Assembly (NCBI GenBank): GCA_029262975.1
Contig: JAJCYJ010000983.1
Location: 1-6,418 of the forward strand
Direction of reading: 5' to 3'
DNA length: 6,418 bases
Origin: Saprospiraceae bacterium
GTDB lineage: Bacteria > Bacteroidota > Bacteroidia > Chitinophagales > Saprospiraceae
Positions 1 to 5,505 of the stretch are shown here, piece by piece. Within the stretch, counting starts at the first letter, position 1; every line of letters starts with the position of its first letter. Position numbers and translations under genes: made by a program. The notes under the pieces are model-generated. The model was not told the origin of the DNA. It did no database searches and saw only the letters and a list, made by a program, of their open reading frames with translations.

Positions 1-21
1 AGGTATGTCCAAACCAAATTT

Positions 22-288
22 TCATCGAGGGCGAAGCAGTTCAAGTATGTCAGCCCAAGGGGACAGCCACAGGTGAATTGTTAATTTCTCTGAGTTTGAC
101 GTGATATTTTCCTCGGTCACCAAAACATTTGGCAAAGTAGAATCAAAACTTCCCAGAGACAAGCGAGCATGCCAAATATAACTTATCAATTCAAAACGGT
201 TTCTATTAAATCCGGACAAATTACAATTGATAAAAACCATAAATTGATCGATGCGATAATTAAAGAGATTAATAAAAGATATAGGCAT
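22..288 (-). CDS. Doubtful small ORF, no recognised family
   Basis: An 88-codon frame lies 68 nt downstream of the YbdG gene on the same strand. An AAGG sits 4 nt before its ATG, which is rather close for a ribosome binding site. I recognise no family: there is no signal peptide, no clear membrane helix and no motif, only a Trp/Leu-rich C-terminal part. The opposite strand is also open: a 52-codon frame at 169-327 (starting MPNITYQFKT) and an entering frame that ends at 104 (ending GELLISLSLT), both with plausible composition. At most one strand is likely to be coding, and all three may be remnants of a decayed gene. Otherwise bases 1-356 show nothing I can identify. Confidence 0.22.
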   Translation of the reverse strand: MPISFINLFNYRIDQFMVFINCNLSGFNRNRFELISYIWHARLSLGSFDSTLPNVLVTEENITSNSEKLTIHLWLSPWADILELLRPR

Positions 289-356
289 ATCACCTTAACA
301 AGAAGTGCAAATCAGTTTAAATTTTGATGAAACACACTTTCGAAAAAACCATAGAA

Positions 357-1601
357 TTAGCGCGCCAATTTGCTAAAATCCGAACCACTGGGATCTTGAA
401 ACACGCGCAAATCAAATTCCGGTACAACAGCTAAAATATGATCGAAGATATCTGACTGAATGGCTTCATAATTTGCCCAGTTCTGGTCTTTGCTAAACAC
501 GTAAATCTCAAGGGGCAATCCATGTTCAGTCGGAGCAAGCTGTCTTACTAAAAATGTCATTTCCTGATTAATCATCGGATGATTGCTCAAATAAGCTATT
601 ACATAGGCACGAAATGTTCCAATGTTGGTCATCCTTCTACCATTCACGACACTGGAATTATCAACCTTTTCCAGTTCATTCATTTCTTGCACCTCTTTTT
701 TCATTTTTTGAATATAACCTGAGATATACTGAATTTTGCTAAACCTGTCCAGCATATCTTCTGTGCAAAATTTAATCGTATTCATATCAATATTGATGGA
801 TCGTTTAATCCTTCTGCCACCTGATTCAGACATACCTCGCCAATTTTTAAATGATTCGGTAATTAATGCATAGGTGGGAACAGTGGTGATCGTTTTATCC
901 CAATTTTGAACTTTTACGGTCGTTAAGGCGATTTCGATTATATCACCGTTAGCGCCATATTTTGGCATTTCAATCCAGTCGCCATTAGCAACCATTCGAT
1001 TTGCTGATAATTGTATACCGGCTACAAATCCCAAAATGGCATCCTTGAAAATGAACATCAATATTGCCGTAATGGCACCTAAGCTGCTAAATAAATAAAT
1101 AGGCGTCTTGTTCAGTAAAATAGAAATGATAAATATGCCACTGGTAAAATAAATGATTAGTTTAAAAACTTGAATAAAACCCTTGATTGGAATTCTATTC
1201 GAAACTTCATAAGTTCTATAAATCGCCAGGGATGCATTAAGGAAAGCATCAATTGCTAATATACCCATAGCAATCATGTAGATTAAAACTATCCCGTTGA
1301 TCAAAGCAATAAGCCAATCATAACCTGCAAAAGGAATATGAACAGATATGTAAATGACAATAGGTGGTGCCAGGTGAGCGAGACGACTGAAGACATTTTT
1401 CTTTAGGATCATATCATCCCATTGTGTCTCAGTCCGACTAACAATGGCAGCTATCCCTTTTAGGATAAAATGCTTTGCGACCAAATAAGCAATGAGACTT
1501 AAAACAAGAATCAACACGAAAATCAAACCTCTTGCTAAAATGTCAGCAGTAGCTAAATCCAAGCCCTTGTTTATTATCCAATTTGTAAGAATTTCGAGCA
1601 T
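357..1601 (-). CDS. ybdG: MscS-family mechanosensitive channel, YbdG type
   Basis: This inner-membrane mechanosensitive channel should open under membrane tension and release solutes during hypo-osmotic shock. In E. coli, YbdG gives a small (miniconductance, MscM-type) channel. The protein has 414 residues, against 415 for E. coli YbdG as I recall it, so it is full length. About five hydrophobic segments lie near residues 21-45, 73-93, 96-125, 139-165 and 168-198. The last is the pore-lining helix, with GAITAILMFIFKDAILG at 175-191. The MscS beta domain follows with family-defining stretches: GDWIEMPKYGANGD (207-220), LTTVKVQNWDKTITTVPT (226-243), FKNWRGMSESGGRRIKRSI (251-269). Further on are RRMTNIGTFRAY (322-333), VRQLAPTEHGLPLEIY (352-367) and IQSDIFDHILAVVPEF (381-396). 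The RRMTNIGTFRAY and GLPLEIY blocks separate YbdG from ordinary MscS. The start has no Shine-Dalgarno, as is usual in Bacteroidota. It is divergent from the DoxX-like gene and probably monocistronic. Confidence 0.97.
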   Translation of the reverse strand: MLEILTNWIINKGLDLATADILARGLIFVLILVLSLIAYLVAKHFILKGIAAIVSRTETQWDDMILKKNVFSRLAHLAPPIVIYISVHIPFAGYDWLIALINGIVLIYMIAMGILAIDAFLNASLAIYRTYEVSNRIPIKGFIQVFKLIIYFTSGIFIISILLNKTPIYLFSSLGAITAILMFIFKDAILGFVAGIQLSANRMVANGDWIEMPKYGANGDIIEIALTTVKVQNWDKTITTVPTYALITESFKNWRGMSESGGRRIKRSINIDMNTIKFCTEDMLDRFSKIQYISGYIQKMKKEVQEMNELEKVDNSSVVNGRRMTNIGTFRAYVIAYLSNHPMINQEMTFLVRQLAPTEHGLPLEIYVFSKDQNWANYEAIQSDIFDHILAVVPEFDLRVFQDPSGSDFSKLAR

Positions 1602-1707
1602 ATATTTTCTAAATTTGATTCAACTATTTATGTTTAAATATTTTATCCGACCTTCTAATTTAATAAAGGAAGTTTGACTAAATCCGGATGAAAACAGGAA
1701 CAGGGGG

Positions 1708-1715
1708 CAAAGATA
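1708..1715 (-). promoter_or_regulatory. Bacteroidota-type -7 core (TATCTTTG) for the YbdG gene
   Basis: Read on the minus strand, this is TATCTTTG followed by C-rich sequence. It matches the TAnnTTTG core of the Bacteroidota primary sigma factor and lies about 105 nt upstream of the channel start. No convincing TTTG element is visible at the expected distance further upstream, so the call rests on one 8-mer. Confidence 0.4.
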
Positions 1716-1820
1716 GCGAAACCTTAGTCAGGGCCGCTTTTATGTATCAACCTGGTAAGACAACGATATTAAGAACAAAAACTATCTAAATAATTAATTA
1801 TCTCCGCATAAAATTAACTG

Positions 1821-2162
1821 ATGAATATAACGAATATAATTGTTGCAATTTGCAGCCTCCTCTTCTTTATGATCGGTGCTGATAAGTTTCTCTTATTTTT
1901 AGAGCCTCCCTGTTCTTTGACGAGTAGTATCCCGTTGATAGTATGGAAGATAATAGGAGTCTTACAACTTGCTGCCGGCATTCTTATATGGTTACCAAAA
2001 TACAGGAAGCATGTAGCAGGTTTCTTTGCCGTATTTATGCTTGTCTTCACCATGATACATCTTATGGAGCAAACATACGACATCGGTGGGTCTGCCTTCA
2101 TGGCCGTATTATTAGGTTTACTAGTCTGGAATCCAGGATTCTTGAGTCGCAAGAATAAATAG
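1821..2162 (+). CDS. DoxX-like four-helix membrane protein
   Basis: A small integral membrane protein of 113 residues, typical length for DoxX-like proteins. Four hydrophobic helices lie at about 4-27, 37-58, 64-81 and 88-104. The pattern fits the family: a first helix ending in GADKF, then a Pro/Ser loop, a second helix VWKIIGVLQLAAGILIW (41-57) with the characteristic G-x-x-x-x-x-x-G spacing, a short basic turn (KYRKH), and polar His80/Glu83 at the end of helix three. DoxX-family proteins have been linked to redox or quinone functions in some organisms, but most members, including this one, have no assigned substrate. The ATG is the first start after an in-frame TAA six bases upstream; no Shine-Dalgarno is visible. 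It is divergent from the YbdG gene and separated from the next gene by 276 nt, so it is probably transcribed alone. Confidence 0.85.
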   Translation: MNITNIIVAICSLLFFMIGADKFLLFLEPPCSLTSSIPLIVWKIIGVLQLAAGILIWLPKYRKHVAGFFAVFMLVFTMIHLMEQTYDIGGSAFMAVLLGLLVWNPGFLSRKNK

Positions 2163-2251
2163 AAATTTCAGGGCTGTTCATGCTTTTTAACATTCAGGCT
2201 CGAAGGCATGAAGAGCATTCCTTTTAGATTCATGACTAAGTAAATGGTGGT

Positions 2252-2284
2252 AGCTTTACTAAACTTCAGAAGTTTAGTAAAGCT
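2252..2284. repeat. Perfect 15-bp inverted repeat, 3-nt loop (hairpin)
   Basis: The left arm AGCTTTACTAAACTT (2252-2266) and right arm AAGTTTAGTAAAGCT (2270-2284) are exact reverse complements around a CAG loop. It lies 89 nt after the DoxX-like stop. No T-run follows, so it is not a textbook intrinsic terminator, though so long a stem could halt transcription or protect a 3' end. From memory, similar ACTTC-AGAAGTTT palindromes are frequent between genes in Bacteroidota, so a dispersed repeat is equally possible. The rest of 2163-2438 shows nothing further that I can name. Confidence 0.7.
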
Positions 2285-2438
2285 TAGTCCGTTAATGAGT
2301 ACAGCCAAGTATCGTCATAAATTCTAATCCACTCCCTGGATCGTGATTTCGTTAGAATTGGTCAGCTATTTAATCCAATTTTGCTCTATGTCATGAAATG
2401 ATTGTTACAAACGTTATACTATTATATAGTAATCTAAT

Positions 2439-3542
2439 ATGCCAAAGATATCAGCTCTAATTTTCTTCCTTTTGCTATTACAATCTTGCGATGCACAAAA
2501 AACTACATCAGACCAGGAAGAGAAAATCTCGTTTGAAAGTTTGATAATTGCTTTGATTCTTGAAAAGCAGATTCCGAGCATCGCTGTCGGAATTGTGAAA
2601 GATGGCAAGACAGTAATGGCAAAAGGATACGGATATGCCAATGTCAAAGATAAAATTCATGCTGATGAGCATACCATTTACCAACTGGGTTCTGTGACGA
2701 AAATGTTTACAGGGCATCTACTTGCATCGTTGATTTATCAAGGAGAAGTAACAATCCATGATACTATGGCTAATTTCTTTCCCTCGACCATTCAATTTCC
2801 CACATCACCATCAGGACAAATGGTAACCCTAAAAGAAATAGGTACCCATTCTTCAGAATTTCCCAGGTATCCTGCTAATCTTCGGAGGAATGATCCAGAT
2901 CCTATCAATGGGTATTCCAAAGAGGAAATGTATAAAGGAATTGAATTAGTCACGATCGATACCATGATTGGTGTACGGTACAATTATTCTAATTTTGGCT
3001 ATGGCATTTTGGGAACGGCAATGGAAAACAAAATGGAAAAAAGCCTTGCGGAATTAATGAACGACTACATTTTTTCCAATTATGGCATGAACAGCACATC
3101 TTTGGTTTTGGAGGATTATTTTAAGGAGAGACTTGCGATTCCTTATCTAGAAGTGGAACCATATCTAAGAACCGAACCCTGGAATATGGAAGCTTTATCC
3201 GGGGCGGGTAATCTCTTTAGCTCCATTGCGGATTTAAATCAATTCATGATTGCTCAATTACAAGATAATGAAATCAACAAACTCCAACAGACAAAGTATT
3301 TCAAGATTAATGAGACATGGAGTTATGGTTTGGGTTGTTTCATAGTCGCTTCAAAAAAACATAATACCGAGCTGATCTATCATGGTGGAGATATCGATGG
3401 CTATGCTTCCTCCTTGACCCTATATCCAGAACACGAACTTGGCATTGTAATATTGACAAATTGGGGAGAAGGTCAAGTTGTAGGGGATGCAATGACAAAG
3501 ATATATGATGAGATAACTGGGTATTATCTGGGTAAGAAGTAA
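2439..3542 (+). CDS. Lipoprotein serine hydrolase, class C beta-lactamase/AmpH-like (PF00144 type)
   Basis: This is a serine acyl-enzyme hydrolase of the beta-lactamase/penicillin-binding family. Likely substrates are D-Ala-containing peptidoglycan peptides, other small peptides or esters. The N-terminus is a lipoprotein signal: Lys3, hydrophobic segment 6-14, then LQSC with acylated Cys17. Catalytic motifs are present and correctly spaced: SxxK as S85-V-T-K88, YxN as Y183-S-N185, and the KTG-box equivalent as H315-G-G317. Family landmarks include AVGIVKDGK (49-57), YQLGSVTKMFTG (81-92), a THSSEFPRYPANL loop (136-148), GAGNLFSSIADLNQFM (255-270) and YGLG (296-299). At 367 residues it is a single complete domain. 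HGG instead of KTG is common in the esterase/peptidase branch, so resistance to beta-lactams should not be assumed. The ATG is the first start after an in-frame TAA. No partner gene is close; the next one is 164 nt away. Family confidence is high; substrate is unknown. Confidence 0.93.
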   Translation: MPKISALIFFLLLLQSCDAQKTTSDQEEKISFESLIIALILEKQIPSIAVGIVKDGKTVMAKGYGYANVKDKIHADEHTIYQLGSVTKMFTGHLLASLIYQGEVTIHDTMANFFPSTIQFPTSPSGQMVTLKEIGTHSSEFPRYPANLRRNDPDPINGYSKEEMYKGIELVTIDTMIGVRYNYSNFGYGILGTAMENKMEKSLAELMNDYIFSNYGMNSTSLVLEDYFKERLAIPYLEVEPYLRTEPWNMEALSGAGNLFSSIADLNQFMIAQLQDNEINKLQQTKYFKINETWSYGLGCFIVASKKHNTELIYHGGDIDGYASSLTLYPEHELGIVILTNWGEGQVVGDAMTKIYDEITGYYLGKK

Positions 3543-3706
3543 AGAAATCAGGATGCTGTAACTATTATATTAGATGGCACGTTGAACCAAATACACTCCA
3601 CGACGCAGGTACAAGTCTTTTAGTATAAAAAATATTTACGAAATCGATTGACTTTTAACGGGACGTAATACGATGAAGGATAAAACATGTCTTATATTTA
3701 AATAAC

Positions 3707-4225
3707 ATGCAAAGCGACCAACCGCCAAATAACAAAAGAAAAATAATTGCCATCTTAATAGCCTGGCTATTATTTATAGGAGTAGATTTTCTCTTCCATG
3801 CTTCCATATTTGCATCATTATGGACAGATAATATTCCGGCTATTAAGCCACTTGACAATTTGGCGCTCCTAATCCCAGCTGGATACTTTAGTTTCTTATT
3901 ACTTACAATTCTGATCGGATATTTATTTTTTAGATTCTTCAAGACAAAGCCACACTTTAAAGGCGTAGCGAAATTCGGACTAATCTTCGGGGCATTATAT
4001 TCTTTAAGCAATTTATCAGGATTATTTTCATATGTTGCCATTCCATTGAAACAGCTTGTACTGTTCAATCTTGTATACTTTATTGAAATTATTGTGCTAG
4101 TCTTAAGTATAAATCATATAGCTTATTCGACGAATCTGAAGAAGTCTATTGGGTTCTCATTTCTGATTTTTATCGGGTTATTAATTTCAGGGATTGTAGT
4201 TCAAAATATTTTCCAGAATATTTAA
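3707..4225 (+). CDS. Uncharacterised multi-pass membrane protein
   Basis: A 172-residue hydrophobic protein with about five membrane segments, near residues 12-36, 51-78, 87-110, 115-136 and 147-169. It starts with a short polar, basic cytoplasmic N-terminus (QSDQPPNNKRK). I cannot name the family with confidence. The layout shows an early DFLFH motif (27-31), a central GLIFGALYSLSNLSGL stretch (91-106) and a following helix with acidic FIEI (125-128). This loosely recalls DUF2177/DUF1761-type small membrane proteins, but the resemblance is by eye and weak. No catalytic motif is visible. The ATG is the first in frame after an upstream stop at 3674-3676, and no Shine-Dalgarno is seen. It is 164 nt downstream of the serine hydrolase on the same strand, too far to call an operon. 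The repeat block begins 72 nt after its stop. Confidence 0.75.
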   Translation: MQSDQPPNNKRKIIAILIAWLLFIGVDFLFHASIFASLWTDNIPAIKPLDNLALLIPAGYFSFLLLTILIGYLFFRFFKTKPHFKGVAKFGLIFGALYSLSNLSGLFSYVAIPLKQLVLFNLVYFIEIIVLVLSINHIAYSTNLKKSIGFSFLIFIGLLISGIVVQNIFQNI

Positions 4226-4427
4226 GTATGATAAAATTTGTGATGGGATAGTTTACGCTTTCACTTTAAATAATTACAATTACACTCAATAGGTCTTCCT
4301 TTCCAAAGGAGGTGGCCGCAGGTCGGAGGATTTGCCGAACTATGCAGCTCTCTCTTAGAGGTGGGGAGTTGTTGTAATGCGTCCTTTAAGAGATCACGCC
4401 TTCTCTCCTTTCCTCTTTATATTATTT

Positions 4428-4458
4428 CGTCATTATATCATTATATCAATATATCAAT
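4428..4458. repeat. Short AT microrepeat (ATATCA/ATTATATCA)
   Basis: ATTATATCA occurs twice in a row, followed by two ATATCAAT-type units just upstream of the 58-bp repeats. This is simple-sequence slippage DNA with no evident function. Confidence 0.6.
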
Positions 4459-4466
4459 CCGTAAAG

Positions 4467-4595
4467 GCTTACGCTTTCTCTCCTTTCGAGCTGGCACTGT
4501 CTTTTCGATATGCATCCTGTACGGGCTCACGCCTTCACTCCCTTCGAGCTGGTACTGTCTTTTCGATATGCATCCTGTACGGGCTCACGCCTTCA
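4467..4595. repeat. 58-bp tandem direct repeat, 2 full units plus a 13-nt third start
   Basis: Unit 1 (4467-4524) and unit 2 (4525-4582) differ at 5 of 58 positions. All differences lie in the first 29 bases; the second half is identical. A third unit begins at 4583 and matches for 13 nt before running into the right inverted end. A further partial copy of the CACGCCTTCTCTCCTTTC portion lies upstream at 4395-4412. Unit 2 and its junction can fold: GAGCTGGTAC (4546-4555) against GTACGGGCTC (4577-4586), with eight Watson-Crick pairs, one G-T and one mismatch around a 21-nt loop. The units are head-to-tail without separate spacers, so this is not a CRISPR array. Confidence 0.9.
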
Positions 4596-4722
4596 ACACC
4601 CCCTTTGAAAAGGACAGTTCTCTACTATTGATTAAAAGAGATTGCAAATCATAAATCGTATGTATGTTAACGACTGAAAGTTGTAGTTAATTAATAAATA
4701 TCTTCACGACAAGTCCGATATT

Positions 4723-4734
4723 TTGAATATTCAA
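4723..4734. promoter_or_regulatory. 12-bp perfect palindrome, possible operator of the VIT1-type operon
   Basis: TTGAATATTCAA is an exact palindrome ending 44 nt before the transporter start. Its position suits a dimeric repressor, and a metal-responsive one would make sense here. It does not match a Fur or MntR consensus I know, and a 12-bp AT-rich palindrome can occur by chance. Confidence 0.25.
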
Positions 4735-4778
4735 CACATGAGTTGGACAGTTTAAGCGAATTTTGCTAAAAAAATAGA

Positions 4779-5495
4779 ATGGTAGAAAAGATTAAGACTA
4801 TAGATAATTATTTAGACAACCATTACATCCACAGAAGTAATTGGTTAAGGGCGGCAGTTCTGGGAGCAAATGATGGTATCTTATCAACAGCAAGTCTTGC
4901 TATTGGTGTAGCTGCAGCAAGTGATATTAGAGAACCAATCATATTAGCAACACTGGCAGGTTTAGTAGCTGGGGCGCTGTCTATGGCAGCGGGTGAATAT
5001 GTTTCTGTCAGTTCACAAACAGATATTGAACAGGCGGATATAGAACGTGAAAAACAAGAATTAATGGAAACACCTGAAGCGGAATTGCACCTTCTATCCC
5101 AGATCTACGAAGAAAGAGGGCTGAGTAAAAAGACAGCGTTAACTGTAGCTAAAGAATTAACCTTGAAAGATGCTTTAGGAGCCCATGTTAGAGATGAATT
5201 AGGCATAAATGAAATAAGTCAGGCAAAACCAATTCAAGCGGCCTTTGCTTCTGGATCAGCATTTACCCTTGGTGGTATATTGCCTTTGATAGTCGTTCTT
5301 TTTTTACCATTGCAAAACATGGAATATTTTCTTTACGGTTTTGCACTTTTCTTCTTAATTATTTTAGGAGCTTTAGCAGCAAAAACAGGTGGCTCTAGTA
5401 TCAGCAAGGCAATTATAAGAATTACATTTTGGGGCACTATTGCCATGGGATTGACTGCATTAGTTGGTTTTTTATTTGGTGTAAATCTTGGATAA
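4779..5495 (+). CDS. VIT1/CCC1-family Fe2+/Mn2+ transporter
   Basis: A membrane transporter of the vacuolar iron transporter family, expected to move Fe2+ and/or Mn2+ out of the cytoplasm as a detoxification route. It has 238 residues, normal for a bacterial member. Five helices lie at about 25-46, 54-77, 152-177, 183-203 and 210-236. A cytoplasmic helical metal-binding region (about 82-148) sits between helices 2 and 3. Diagnostic stretches: LRAAVLGANDGILSTASL (23-40) with Asp32, GALSMAAGEYVSVSSQTD (65-82) with Met69 and Glu73, the Glu-rich ERE..EL..TPEAEL segment (89-103), IYEERGLSKKTA (109-120), and DALGAHVRDELGI (131-143). The acidic and Met residues match the metal-coordination pattern known from eukaryotic VIT1. 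The ATG follows an AT-rich leader without Shine-Dalgarno. The DUF1003 gene starts 10 nt after its stop, so the two are almost surely co-transcribed. Metal specificity cannot be read from sequence alone. Confidence 0.95.
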   Translation: MVEKIKTIDNYLDNHYIHRSNWLRAAVLGANDGILSTASLAIGVAAASDIREPIILATLAGLVAGALSMAAGEYVSVSSQTDIEQADIEREKQELMETPEAELHLLSQIYEERGLSKKTALTVAKELTLKDALGAHVRDELGINEISQAKPIQAAFASGSAFTLGGILPLIVVLFLPLQNMEYFLYGFALFFLIILGALAAKTGGSSISKAIIRITFWGTIAMGLTALVGFLFGVNLG

Positions 5496-5505
5496 TTTAA
5501 TAAAT

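Larger units (their letters stand above)
4297..4614. mobile_element. Candidate MITE-like or interspersed repeat element, 318 bp
   Basis: The block is bounded by imperfect inverted ends. Left (4297-4314) reads TCCTTTCCAAAGGAGGTG; the right end read on the minus strand (4614-4597) reads TCCTTTTCAAAGGGGGTG, so 16 of 18 match. Much of this match is the self-palindromic core CCTTTnnAAAGG, which would agree in either orientation; only the flanking RGGTG adds independent support. No target-site duplication is visible. Inside are a purine-rich GGAGGTGGCCGCAGGTCGGA stretch (4309-4328), a second small palindrome CTCTCTTAGAG (4350-4360), an ATATCA-rich segment and the 58-bp tandem repeats. It is non-coding and more GC-rich than its surroundings. 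Alternative: a mosaic of intergenic repeats that never moved as one unit. Confidence 0.4.
4226..4778. other. 553-nt intergenic region with repeat block, no convincing gene
   Basis: The gap between the membrane protein and the VIT1-type gene contains no credible coding sequence. Two overlapping plus-strand frames at 4361-4654 and 4377-4631 exist only because the 58-bp repeats are free of stops. Their translations repeat the same peptide (AGTVFSICILYGLTPS) in both frames, and they match no family I know. Contents in order: plain AT-rich DNA (4226-4296), the repeat element (4297-4614), and AT-rich upstream DNA of the metal transporter gene (4615-4778) with a 12-bp palindrome. No tRNA- or riboswitch-like fold was recognised. 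Confidence 0.8.

Noticed and set aside
1814..2152. Minus-strand 112-codon ORF
   Set aside because: It lies almost entirely antisense to the DoxX-like gene, which has clear membrane helices and family pattern; the antisense product has no recognisable features.
2402..2430. E. coli-like promoter TTGTTA-17-TATAGT before the serine hydrolase
   Set aside because: The spacing is ideal for sigma70 of Proteobacteria, but the window looks Bacteroidota, whose core is TAnnTTTG. The site would place transcription start almost on the ATG. Probably chance in AT-rich DNA.
2439..3542. Antibiotic-resistance beta-lactamase
   Set aside because: The fold family fits, but HGG instead of KTG and the lipoprotein anchor favour the peptidase/esterase branch; nothing in the neighbourhood suggests a resistance element.
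4467..4595. CRISPR array
   Set aside because: Units are contiguous 58-bp head-to-tail copies with no unique spacers between conserved short repeats, and no cas gene is nearby.
4361..4654. Two overlapping ORFs (4361-4654 and 4377-4631) in the repeat block
   Set aside because: They exist because the 58-bp units contain no stops. The same peptide appears in both frames from successive units, with Cys/Ser/Phe-rich composition and no family resemblance.
4758..4765. GAATTTTG as -7 element of the VIT1-type operon
   Set aside because: It misses the leading T of TAnnTTTG, has no TTTG at the expected distance, and lies only 13 nt before the start codon.
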